From Hymenobacter lucidus (GTDB lineage: Bacteria; Bacteroidota; Bacteroidia; Cytophagales; Hymenobacteraceae): 64,000 nucleotides of DNA. Below the pieces are notes generated by a model. That model ran no database searches. It was not told the origin of the DNA and worked only from the letters and a program-made list of their open reading frames with translations. Positions within the stretch are counted from its first letter, which is position 1, and every line of letters starts with the position of its first letter. The translations under genes were made by a program, and so were the position numbers. The DNA is taken from contig NZ_JAJADR010000002.1 in NCBI RefSeq assembly GCF_020447265.1, positions 806,001-870,000 on the forward strand, written 5' to 3'. Positions 36,246 through 44,268 of the stretch are shown here, piece by piece.

Positions 36246-37193
36246 TTATCGGGTTTTCAGCCGCCCGGTCACGGCATCGATGCTCACGTTGACTTCGAAG
36301 CCCAGAATCAGGGTCATGCACACGAAATCGAGCCACACCATGAAGCCTACGAGCGTGCCGATGGAGCCGTAGAAGTGGTTGTAGCTGTCGAAAATCTTGA
36401 CGTAGAGAATAAACAGGAACGAGACCAGAAAGATGAGCAGCGTGGCCACAATGGCCCCGGCCGAGAGAAACGGCCATTTGTCGTGTACCGGTGGCACGTA
36501 GTAGTACACCAGGCAGGTAGTGAGCAGAAACAGGCCCACTACCGAGCCGTACTTTAGAATCGAAATAAGCTGGCTGGTGAACTGCTCGGGCACGATTTCG
36601 TGGAACACCAGCGCGTCGATGATGTAGGTACCGAAGAAAATGCCGGCAATGGCAAACAGCAGCACCGACGACAGCACGATGGTGAGCAGCGTGGCAATGA
36701 CGCGCTTGCGCAGATACGTGCGCCGCTTGAACGACGGATATTTCTTCTCAAACGCGTCGAGCAAAGCCATGATGCCGTTGGAGCTGAGCACCAGGGCCGT
36801 GGCAAAACCGAACGAGAGCAAGCCCCCATGCGGAATGTTCACGATATCCTCAATGGTGCCCGACACGGCCAAATACATTTCCCGCGGTATCAGGTCGCCC
36901 AGAAACTGCAGGATGTCCACGTTCAGGTTGGGCACCGGAATGTAGGGAATCAGGGTGAAGAGGAAGATGATGGTCGGAAACAGGGCCACCGTAAAGTTGA
37001 AGGCCATGTAGCTGGCCCGCTTGGTGATGCTGTCGAGTTTCAGCTCCTGAATCATCCTGTCCACCACGTCGTAGACCGAGGCGCGGCCGTGGGCAATGTG
37101 CAGCTGCTTGAGCCACACGATAAACTTGCGGTAGGAACGCCGGCGGCGCACGTCGGGCAGGTGGTAGCGGCGAACGGGCAGGCGCATTGCCAT
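36246..37193 (-). CDS. YihY/virulence factor BrkB family membrane protein
   Basis: The protein has 315 residues with six predicted helices. Typical elements are DSITKRASYMAFNFTVALFP (start of the membrane core), DIVNIPHGGLLSFGFATAL, and the final SYNHFYGSIGTLVGFMVWLDF motif. The family (sometimes mis-named RNase BN) has an unknown transport or envelope role. It follows the YbgC-like gene at once (1-bp gap), so it is the last gene of the mltG operon. Confidence 0.9.
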   Translation of the reverse strand: MAMRLPVRRYHLPDVRRRRSYRKFIVWLKQLHIAHGRASVYDVVDRMIQELKLDSITKRASYMAFNFTVALFPTIIFLFTLIPYIPVPNLNVDILQFLGDLIPREMYLAVSGTIEDIVNIPHGGLLSFGFATALVLSSNGIMALLDAFEKKYPSFKRRTYLRKRVIATLLTIVLSSVLLFAIAGIFFGTYIIDALVFHEIVPEQFTSQLISILKYGSVVGLFLLTTCLVYYYVPPVHDKWPFLSAGAIVATLLIFLVSFLFILYVKIFDSYNHFYGSIGTLVGFMVWLDFVCMTLILGFEVNVSIDAVTGRLKTR

Positions 37194-37194
37194 C

Positions 37195-37710
37195 TTACTC
37201 GGTGGGTTGGGCGGGCTTGTTGGGAATGAAAGCAGCGGCGGCCGGGGCTTCGGCAGGCAGCTTCTGGGCGGCGGGCGTCACGGGGCCCACCAGCTCATCA
37301 TCGGTAAAATACGGGGCCAGCTTGCTCTGGATTTCGGCCGGAATCGGGACGGGGCGGCCCGTGGTGGTGCTTACAAACACCATCAACGTGTGGCCCTCAG
37401 TGAGCAGTTCCTGGGCCTCGTTGTAGATTTCGTACTCAAACAGCACCCGTGAGCCTTCGGCGGGCTGCTTCAGCATGAGGCGCACCGTGAGCAGGTCGTC
37501 ATAGCGGGCCGGGCGCCGGAACCGGGTGCGGATTTCCCCCACCGGCATGCCTACGCCGTCGGCCTCCAGATCTTTGTAACGGATGCCGAGCTGCCGAAAG
37601 GCCTCGGTCCGGGCCACTTCAAAAAACGCCGCGTAGTTGCCATGATAGACGTAGCCCATCTGGTCGGTTTCGGCGTAGCGCACGCGGATCTGGGTGTCGG
37701 AGCTATACAT
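37195..37710 (-). CDS. Acyl-CoA thioesterase, YbgC/4-HBT family
   Basis: The protein has 171 residues with the hot-dog fold. The signature RYAETDQMGYVYHGNYAAFF contains catalytic D17-like Asp and His. It hydrolyses short acyl-CoA in this family (YbgC of the Tol-Pal cluster). It is directly followed by yihY on the same strand. A Pro/Ala-rich C-terminal tail of about 30 residues (LPAEAPAAAAFIPNKPA) is extra. Confidence 0.9.
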   Translation of the reverse strand: MYSSDTQIRVRYAETDQMGYVYHGNYAAFFEVARTEAFRQLGIRYKDLEADGVGMPVGEIRTRFRRPARYDDLLTVRLMLKQPAEGSRVLFEYEIYNEAQELLTEGHTLMVFVSTTTGRPVPIPAEIQSKLAPYFTDDELVGPVTPAAQKLPAEAPAAAAFIPNKPAQPTE

Positions 37711-37759
37711 GAAAGAAATGAGGTTACGGGTGAAAGGTTGAAAGTTCTTGGGTCACGTT

Positions 37760-38131
37760 TCACCAGCAGATGTACATTCCAGGAACGGAAAAGCTACATA
37801 CGTAAAGCAGCGCTGTAAGAAAAACCAGTCCAACAAGCAGTAAACGGCGGCGTATAGTTGGCGCATACCAGATAGTAAGTCCCGCAAAAGGCACCCATAC
37901 CGCCGCTACCAACACCGACGCAGCTACTGCCAAACAAGAATTGCTTTTGATAGTGTGCATAAAGCTTGGAGCACCTGCAGGCAGGTTTCCCAGCCCATCC
38001 CCATGATAATATTCTGACTGATAGAAGAAATACAGAAAGCAGTACACGCTGAAAATACTTAACAGCATCAGCAGCGCAGTATGTATTCTTTCGATTCTCT
38101 TAATTGTCAGTTCCTGCATGGCTGCACTCAA
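37760..38131 (-). CDS. Small predicted membrane protein
   Basis: The protein has 123 residues with three predicted helices: about 17-36 (HTALLMLLSIFSVYCFLYFF), 68-90 (AVAASVLVAAVWVPFAGLTI) and 97-117 (LLLVGLVFLTALLYVCSFSV). The start lies 4 bp from the mltG stop, so it is in that operon. No family recognised; base composition is less GC-rich than its neighbours, as judged by eye. Confidence 0.7.
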   Translation of the reverse strand: MSAAMQELTIKRIERIHTALLMLLSIFSVYCFLYFFYQSEYYHGDGLGNLPAGAPSFMHTIKSNSCLAVAASVLVAAVWVPFAGLTIWYAPTIRRRLLLVGLVFLTALLYVCSFSVPGMYICW

Positions 38132-38134
38132 TAC

Positions 38135-39208
38135 TTACTTCATAATCCCGGCGCGGCTCAGGGCGGCTTGGTAGCGGCGGGCGTTTACGAGGTGGCCGGC
38201 CTCGTTGGTGGCAAAGGCGTGGTAGCCGCTGAAATCCTCCTTGGCGCAGAAATACAGGTAGTTGTGCTCCTCGGGGTTCAGCACCGCGTCGATGCTAGCA
38301 ATGCTGGGCAGGTTGATGGGACCGGGCGGCAGACCGGCGTATTTGTAGGTGTTGTAGGGCGAATCCTTCTGCAGATGCACGTTCAGCACCCGCTTGATGG
38401 TGAAGTCATTGTTGGCATACACCACCGTGGGGTCGGCCTGCAGCTTCATGCCACGCTTAAGGCGGTTGAGGTACACGCCCGCCACGCGGGGCCGCTCGTC
38501 GGCGTGCTGCTGCTGCTCGGCCTCCACGATGCTGGCCAGCGTACTGACCTGGGCGCGGGTGAGGTCAAACTTTTTGCGCTTGGCATCCCGGGCCGGCGTC
38601 CAGAACTTCTCGTACTCCTTTTTCATGCGCTGCATGAGGTTGTCGGCCGAGGAGTTCCAGTACAGCTCGTAGGTATTCGGGATGAACATGGTCATGATGT
38701 TCGTCGTGTCGAAACCTAGGCTTTTGGTGTATGTGGGGCTGCTCAGCAGCGAGTCGAACTGGCCGGGGCGGGTGTCGATGGCGGTGCTGAGCTTGCGGGC
38801 CAGCTCCTGGCGCAGGCGGATGTTCTGAAACGTGAGCTTCAGCGGCGACTGGCGACCGGCCCGCAGGTCGGAAATCAGCTGGCGGTTGGTGTAGCCGTCC
38901 TTCAGCTCGTAGCGGCCGGGCTTCACCAGCTTGTCATATTTCATCAGGCGGGCTACGAAGTACATCGAAAGCCGGTCGACAATAACGCCGGTCTTGTCGA
39001 TGGAGTCGAGCACGGCCTTGCTGGTTTGGCCGCGCCGCACCAGCACGTAGGTTGGCCGGCCCTTGGTTTCGACGTTGGGCGTGAAGAAAACCTGGTAGAA
39101 ATAGTAGAAGAAAGTAATGAAAATGATGCCCAGCACGCCGGTGGTATAGGCGAAGCGGTTACGACGCTTGAGCGCCTGGGCTTTGTAGTCGATGCGGGGT
39201 TTGGTCAT
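38135..39208 (-). CDS. mltG: Endolytic peptidoglycan transglycosylase MltG
   Basis: Cleaves nascent glycan strands and sets their length at the inner membrane. The protein has 357 residues. One N-terminal TM helix (about 19-41) is followed by a LysM-like part and the YceG domain. The catalytic Glu lies in LASIVEAEQQQHADER (E229 or E231); RVAGVYLNRLKRGMKLQADP and the C-terminal LPPGPINLPS follow the family pattern. The ATG at 39208 was chosen (MTKPRIDYKAQALKRR); the upstream extension is not conserved. It is the first gene of the mltG-hyp-ybgC-yihY unit. Confidence 0.93.
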   Translation of the reverse strand: MTKPRIDYKAQALKRRNRFAYTTGVLGIIFITFFYYFYQVFFTPNVETKGRPTYVLVRRGQTSKAVLDSIDKTGVIVDRLSMYFVARLMKYDKLVKPGRYELKDGYTNRQLISDLRAGRQSPLKLTFQNIRLRQELARKLSTAIDTRPGQFDSLLSSPTYTKSLGFDTTNIMTMFIPNTYELYWNSSADNLMQRMKKEYEKFWTPARDAKRKKFDLTRAQVSTLASIVEAEQQQHADERPRVAGVYLNRLKRGMKLQADPTVVYANNDFTIKRVLNVHLQKDSPYNTYKYAGLPPGPINLPSIASIDAVLNPEEHNYLYFCAKEDFSGYHAFATNEAGHLVNARRYQAALSRAGIMK

Positions 39209-39673
39209 TGCAAACGAAGAGCGAGTCAGAATGTCAGAATGATGCGAAGAAGCGCAACGGGCTACCACAGCAGTAGCGGCGCGGAGCTTTCCGCATCAAA
39301 AGTACGCCTTATCGGTTGTTCCACCATTCTCGCTGCAGTCCGGCAATAGTCCAGCGCCGCGCAAAGCTATTCCTTGCTGGTTGCGGCTAACGGTATCGGT
39401 AGAGAAGCTGGCTTTTGGGGCAAAAAGGCTAACATAGCAGTTATTGCATACTTCATCATACACCCGCAGAGCAATGATAACTTACTGGTAACATTGGGGC
39501 AAGACACACAAAATTTGGGGGTTGCGTGGTATTAACTTAGTTTTAGCTCGAAACCTGCGTATACCGCACTTTTCAGAGCTTTGTCATTTCCTTACCTTAG
39601 CCTCCGGTTCGAGGCGTGGGTCCAACCAACGGCTTCATTTCACTTTTACTCTCACTTTTTCCAACTGACTATC
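39209..39673. other. Divergent intergenic region
   Basis: About 465 bp with no plausible gene. The right end holds the predicted promoter of the T9SS protein (39514-39545); the left part should carry the mltG promoter, which I cannot place with confidence. Confidence 0.6.
39514..39545 (+). promoter_or_regulatory. Predicted promoter of the T9SS cargo gene
   Basis: TTTG (39514-39517) and TAGTTTTA (39538-39545) are separated by 20 bases, matching the Bacteroidota TTTG-N19-21-TAnnTTTG arrangement. The expected start is near 39553, about 120 bases upstream of the GTG start. Confidence 0.55.
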
Positions 39674-40669
39674 GTGGCACTCTTTACTCCTACTCTTGCG
39701 CAGCTGCGCATTCTGCCCGTGGCTGCCCTGCTGCTCAGCTTCTCGCTCTCGGCCCAGGCTCAGACTCCAATCGCCATTACGGGCGGCACCAGCGTTTATC
39801 GTCAGGATTTTGATGGTATGACTCCTACGGGCATCACCTATCCTACTGGCTGGACTGGTGTCCGGTTTGCTGGCTCCGGCGCCGCTGGTGAAACGCTGGC
39901 TCCCACTGTTCTGACAGCTACCAGCGCATCGGGAGCCGTATACAATGCCGGCACCAGCGGTGGTGCTACCGACAACGACCGGGCGCTAGGCGGTTTGGCT
40001 TCGGGCAGCACGGTTCCTGTTTTCGGCGCTGTGTTCACCAACAGCAGCGGAGCGGCTATTACGCGCCTGACCATCACGGCCCGCCATGAGCAGTGGCGCG
40101 CCGGCGACAACGCCAACGTTGAAACGACGGCCTTCGAATACAGCCTCAATGCAACGGGTATCAACTCGGCCGGTGCTACCTGGACGCCAGTAACGGCTCT
40201 GGATCTGGTAGAGCTCAACAATACGGCTCCCGTAGGCAGCATAGACGGCAACGCCGCTGCCAACTCTAAGTTCATTGGTGGTGTAGTGACGGGCCTGACC
40301 TGGCCTGCCGGCACTACTATGTGGATTCGCTGGAGAGACAACAACGACTTCGGTGCTGATGCCGTTTTGGCCGTTGACGACTTCGCCCTGGCTACCGGCA
40401 ACACCACGCTGGCCAACCAGAACAAGGCCCTGCAAAGCGCCCTGAACATTTTCCCGAACCCCGCTACTAACCGCATTACCCTGCAGGTCGGCAAAGAGGG
40501 CGTTGGTGCTTCAGTTGAAATCTTCAACGCGCTGGGTCAGCGGGTGCAGCAGGCTACGGCCAGCCAGGAGGCCTTCGGCCTCGACGTATCGGCGCTGCGT
40601 ACCGGTGTCTACACCGTGCGGTTCACCACCGCCGGCGGCACGGCTACCCGCTCGTTCGTGAAGCAATAA
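39674..40669 (+). CDS. Secreted protein with T9SS type A sorting domain
   Basis: The protein has 331 residues from a GTG at 39674, which places the signal peptide (LRILPVAALLLSFSLSAQAQ) at the N-terminus; the frame is open further upstream. The mature region has an all-beta look (YRQDFDGM through IRWRDNNDFGADAVLAVDDF), as in uncharacterised Bacteroidota surface proteins. The C-terminal 80 residues are a T9SS domain: NIFPNPATNRITLQV, IFNALGQRV, DVSALRTGVYTVRF and the end TRSFVKQ. It is exported through the type IX system and attached or released. Function otherwise unknown. Confidence 0.9.
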   Translation: MALFTPTLAQLRILPVAALLLSFSLSAQAQTPIAITGGTSVYRQDFDGMTPTGITYPTGWTGVRFAGSGAAGETLAPTVLTATSASGAVYNAGTSGGATDNDRALGGLASGSTVPVFGAVFTNSSGAAITRLTITARHEQWRAGDNANVETTAFEYSLNATGINSAGATWTPVTALDLVELNNTAPVGSIDGNAAANSKFIGGVVTGLTWPAGTTMWIRWRDNNDFGADAVLAVDDFALATGNTTLANQNKALQSALNIFPNPATNRITLQVGKEGVGASVEIFNALGQRVQQATASQEAFGLDVSALRTGVYTVRFTTAGGTATRSFVKQ

Positions 40670-40687
40670 GCATTTGTACTTCGCTTT

Positions 40688-40722
40688 CAAAAAGCCCTGG
40701 CCGCTCTGGCCGGGGCTTTTTT
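40688..40722 (+). terminator. Terminator of the T9SS gene
   Basis: AAAAAGCCCTGGCC/GGCCGGGGCTTTTT with one G-U pair and a 5-base loop, then TT. Confidence 0.88.
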
Positions 40723-40860
40723 TATGGCTTTTCTGAGCTCACAGGGTAACCCTACCGACAAAATGTGCGAATGAGTGGTAGTTGTGTAGCGCAGCGACTA
40801 CCTTGTCCTGCCCCAAACGCCGCCGGCGTTTTTGTTTTCTCACCTCTTCCCTACCCCGCT

Positions 40861-41493
40861 ATGGCCGCCACGCTGCTCCGCATCCACCCCGACAACCCGC
40901 CCCAAAACCGTATTCAGCAAGTTGTGGAGGTGCTCCGCAAAGGTGGCATCATTATATACCCCACCGATACGGTCTATGGTATCGGCTGCGACATTCACAA
41001 TGCCAAAGCCGTGGATAAGCTCTGCCGCATCAAAGGGCTGAATCCGGATAAGGCCAACCTCAGCTTTATCTGCTCCGACCTTTCCCACATTGCCGATTAC
41101 GCCCACGGTATTACCACGCCTACCTACAAGGTCATCAAGAAGGCCCTGCCCGGTCCGTTTACCTTTATCTTCGAGGCCAGCTCGAAAGCGCCCCGCCAGG
41201 GCGGCAACAAGCGTAAAACCGTCGGTATCCGGGTGCCCGACAGCACCATCATCATTCAGTTGGTAAAAGAACTGGGCAACCCCATCTTCAGCACGTCGGT
41301 GCGGGAAGATGAAAACACGCTCGACGAGTACGTAACTGACCCCGACCTGATTTTCGAGAAATACCGGCTGCTGGTGGATCTGGTCATCGACGGCGGCTTC
41401 GGCGGCAACGTACCCAGCACCATCATCGACTGTACCAACGACGACTTCGAGCTGGTGCGTCAGGGTGCCGGCGACATCGAGCAATATCTGTAA
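40861..41493 (+). CDS. L-threonylcarbamoyladenylate synthase (Sua5/YciO/YrdC family)
   Basis: Makes threonylcarbamoyl-AMP for tRNA t6A37 modification. The protein has 210 residues, a single YrdC domain. The motif GGIIIYPTDTVYGIGCDIHN binds nucleotide and threonine; KRKTVGIRVPDSTIIIQLV and PSTIIDCTNDDFELVRQGAG follow. The ATG at 40861 is preferred to 40765 because the extension is not domain sequence. It may belong to the YciO branch, so TsaC activity is likely but not certain. Confidence 0.88.
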   Translation: MAATLLRIHPDNPPQNRIQQVVEVLRKGGIIIYPTDTVYGIGCDIHNAKAVDKLCRIKGLNPDKANLSFICSDLSHIADYAHGITTPTYKVIKKALPGPFTFIFEASSKAPRQGGNKRKTVGIRVPDSTIIIQLVKELGNPIFSTSVREDENTLDEYVTDPDLIFEKYRLLVDLVIDGGFGGNVPSTIIDCTNDDFELVRQGAGDIEQYL

Positions 41494-41496
41494 GAC

Positions 41497-41569
41497 AGTA
41501 AAATGGCGGGGTTGAGGTTCTGGATGGCGCAAAATTGCTCATCCAGAACCTCAACCCCGCCATTTTACT
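41497..41569. repeat. Perfect 30-bp inverted repeat between convergent genes
   Basis: Bases 41497-41526 are the exact reverse complement of 41540-41569, with a 13-base loop GCGCAAAATTGCT. The arms (AGTAAAATGGCGGGGTTGAG and on) end in AGTAAAAT/ATTTTACT, so a short T-rich tail flanks the stem on either strand. The element starts 3 bases after the YrdC-family stop and ends 3 bases before the acyltransferase stop complement. A terminator role for both genes is likely, but the arms are longer than in most terminators. Confidence 0.93.
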
Positions 41570-41572
41570 ATC

Positions 41573-42466
41573 TCACCTCTTGTGCTTCCAGCGGCGGTGC
41601 GTCCATAAGTAGCTGGCCGGCTGCGCCTGAATATCCCGCTCCAGATGGCGGGCAAAGGCCTCCGTTACCACGTTAGCGTCCTTATCCAGAGGCGAGTTGC
41701 CGTCGTGCAGCGGCAGAATTACCAACTCGTAATAGCCCCGCTTCACGCGTTTGATATTGACGTAAACCACCGGGCAGTTGAACTGCGAGGCTAGTCGGTC
41801 GGCGCTGCTGTAGAAGCTGGTATCCTGGTTGAGAAAGTTGGTCCAATACGGGCGGTCTTCGGGCCCGGCGGCCTGGTCGGTGAGCATGCTCATGGCCCGG
41901 CCCTCGGTGCGCCGCCTGACTAGGTCGCGCAGCGTGTCGCGCATCGGAATCAGGTGGGCCCCGCTGCGGGTGCGCAGCCGGTAGAGAAACTCCTCGAAAA
42001 ACGGGTTGCTGAGCGGCTTGTATACCCCGTACGCCCGGCCCGGAAACTCCAGCGCCCCGGAAGGCAGAATCCACTCCCAGTTGCCCGCGTGCGAGCCCAA
42101 CGCCAGCACCGTGCGCCCTTGTGCAAATGGCCCCGACAGCAGCTCCGGGTTACGAATCGTTACCCGCCGCCGTAGTTCTATCTCCGACATGGCCGCCAGC
42201 TTCAGAATTTCGACCATCACCTGCGCGAAATGCCAATAGAACTCCTTCCTGATTTGCTGAATCTCAGCAGCTGTTTTTTCCGGAAACGAGTTGCGCAGAT
42301 TTTCCAAAACGACCCGCTTGCGGTAGCCCACCACGTAGTTCATCAGCAGATATAGCCCCCCGGCCAAGCCGTACAAGACGGAAAGCGGTAGGTAGGCCAG
42401 GCCCGTCAGAAGCCAGTCGAAGGGCCGATAGTACCAAGGGTAGTTGCGGGCAGTGCTTGTTGTCAT
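41573..42466 (-). CDS. Lysophospholipid/lauroyl acyltransferase (LpxL-HtrB family)
   Basis: Transfers a secondary acyl chain in lipid A biosynthesis or a related lipid. The protein has 297 residues. The catalytic HX4(D/E) motif is H126-E131 in SHAGNWEWILPSG. One N-terminal membrane helix (about 18-45) anchors it. The start overlaps the stop of the upstream exported protein by four bases (ATGA), so the two genes are coupled. The substrate is inferred from family. Confidence 0.92.
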   Translation of the reverse strand: MTTSTARNYPWYYRPFDWLLTGLAYLPLSVLYGLAGGLYLLMNYVVGYRKRVVLENLRNSFPEKTAAEIQQIRKEFYWHFAQVMVEILKLAAMSEIELRRRVTIRNPELLSGPFAQGRTVLALGSHAGNWEWILPSGALEFPGRAYGVYKPLSNPFFEEFLYRLRTRSGAHLIPMRDTLRDLVRRRTEGRAMSMLTDQAAGPEDRPYWTNFLNQDTSFYSSADRLASQFNCPVVYVNIKRVKRGYYELVILPLHDGNSPLDKDANVVTEAFARHLERDIQAQPASYLWTHRRWKHKR

Positions 42467-43335
42467 TGAGGAGCTACAACGCCCGCCGGGGCGTATTCGG
42501 CCACGTTACGGTGCAGACGCGCATTTTTAGAGGAGAGAATTTTGTTTTTGGTGTCGCGCATTTCTATGGTTAGCGTATAGTCGCCGGCAGGCAGTTTGCT
42601 CATATCCAGCTCGCCCACGACGGGCGTACTCTGGCCGGCCTGGCCCCGAATGGCGACGTTCGTTACCAGCACATCCTTCGTTGCACCTTCCGAGCGCAGC
42701 CGGTAACGTGCCTGGGCCGTTTGCTCAGGCTTAGAGTTGTAGAGCTCAGCGTAGAAAAACACCTTGTCGGCACCACGGCCATAGAGCCCACCCGGCGCCC
42801 GGGTAAGGCTGTAGCCACCGCGGGCAAAGTTACTCGGCTCCGACGATTTTGCCGCCGCCCGAGCCAATAGCACTACATCACTCAGCGCCAGCGCCTTGCC
42901 GGCCGACTCTACTACCAGCGGCTGTTCTACCACGTTGTTCTGGCCCTTACGGTACTGGTCGCGCACTTGCCCCCGGAGCGTATACTTACCGTCTGGCAGC
43001 AGAATCCGCTTCTGGAAGCTGACCGGGTTTTTTAGGCTGATGGAGGTGTCGCTCAGCACTGGCGGCTTTAGCGTGATAGTTTCTTGGTAGGCGGCCGAGC
43101 CATCTTCCCGAATTATTTCCAATGTCACGCTGGCCGCCGCCTGAAACACTTTGGGTGCCCGCCGCTTATAGGTGAGCGACTGGCCGGGCACGGTGGCATA
43201 CAGCTCAATCACGGCGCCTTTCACGGCCATATCCTCGTTGCGGAAACGGGCGACATCAAGCAACAGCTGGGGCGGCACGGCGGCGTAGGCCGTCAGGGAG
43301 AAAAACAGAGCGAGTACTAGCAGACAGGCACGCAT
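42463..43335 (-). CDS. Exported protein with GWxTD-like N-terminal region
   Basis: The protein has 290 residues. The signal peptide MRACLLVLALFFSLTAYAAV is followed by a beta-rich body: AVIELYATVPGQSLTYKR and ILLPDGKYTLRGQVRDQYR resemble the N-terminal part of GWxTD domain proteins, while the GWxTD motif itself is absent and the protein ends early. Function unknown. It is co-translated with the acyltransferase through a 4-base overlap, which hints at an envelope role. The start at 43335 is fixed by the signal peptide. Confidence 0.7.
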   Translation of the reverse strand: MRACLLVLALFFSLTAYAAVPPQLLLDVARFRNEDMAVKGAVIELYATVPGQSLTYKRRAPKVFQAAASVTLEIIREDGSAAYQETITLKPPVLSDTSISLKNPVSFQKRILLPDGKYTLRGQVRDQYRKGQNNVVEQPLVVESAGKALALSDVVLLARAAAKSSEPSNFARGGYSLTRAPGGLYGRGADKVFFYAELYNSKPEQTAQARYRLRSEGATKDVLVTNVAIRGQAGQSTPVVGELDMSKLPAGDYTLTIEMRDTKNKILSSKNARLHRNVAEYAPAGVVAPQ

Positions 43336-43524
43336 AATGTCAGGTTGACGTAATATGGGAGGACAACGTTCAGCCCAGAAGCAGTTTTGAGAAGCTAATG
43401 GTTCAGCCCTCAAACCGTGCCCAATGATTTTGAAAAAGTATTTACATTCCTTATAGGGCAAATACTATTTTTTCCTTTATTTCTTGCGGCGTATTCTATC
43501 TAATCTGCCTCTTCTCCCCTGCCA

Positions 43525-44145
43525 GTGCCCATCCTTTTCGAATCCCAGTACAATCCGCCCGCCCAGTTCTTTGCCGAGTTGGCCGGCCACGATGCCCTCT
43601 GGCTGGAGCGCCACGACAACTACCGCAAGCAAACCTACCGCAACCGTTGCCTGATCCTAACGGCCCAGGGCGTGAAGCCCCTTACGGTGCCCGTTATTGA
43701 TGGCAACCGCAGCGAAAAGGTGCTCACCTCGGCCATTGAAATAGACTACCGCCAGAACTGGGTACACCAACACTGGCGTGGGCTGCAAACCGCTTACGGC
43801 GGCACGCCGTACTTTGAGTACTACGCCGACTATCTGCACGACATCTACGTACAGAAGCCTGCCCTACTGTTTGATCTGAATCTGGCTTTTCTGCGGTTTT
43901 ACCTGCGCTGCCTGCGGTTGCCGACTCCCGTGGAGTTTACCACCGAATATCACGCTCACTACGACTCCCCCATCGTGCTCGACCGGCGCGATTGTCTGAC
44001 ACCCAAAGCTGCTTTGGCCCCCGAACCTGACAGGAAGTCGGTAAGACCATATCTACAGACCTTTGGTAAAGATTTTGTACCGGGACTCAGCATCTTAGAC
44101 CTGCTTTTTATGCAGGGACCGGCCGCCGGCAGTTTTCTTGCGTAG
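43525..44145 (+). CDS. WbqC family protein
   Basis: The protein has 206 residues from a GTG. It begins LFESQYNPPAQFFAELAGHD and has ERHDNYRKQTYRNRCLILTA and NWVHQHWRGLQTAYGGTPYF, the WbqC block. Family members occur in O-antigen or polysaccharide loci but their activity is not established. No polysaccharide cluster is adjacent. Its upstream divergent region (43336-43524) is AT-richer and probably carries promoters for both directions. Confidence 0.85.
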   Translation: MPILFESQYNPPAQFFAELAGHDALWLERHDNYRKQTYRNRCLILTAQGVKPLTVPVIDGNRSEKVLTSAIEIDYRQNWVHQHWRGLQTAYGGTPYFEYYADYLHDIYVQKPALLFDLNLAFLRFYLRCLRLPTPVEFTTEYHAHYDSPIVLDRRDCLTPKAALAPEPDRKSVRPYLQTFGKDFVPGLSILDLLFMQGPAAGSFLA

Positions 44146-44268
44146 TGCAGTTACTGCCTCCGAACCTTCGCCCGTATTTACCTGTTTTCAGGTTACTTCG
44201 GCCCAACCCGCTTATAGTTCAGTAAATCTTGGCTTGCGGGGCACCGTTTTTCTTCATTACTTATCTGC

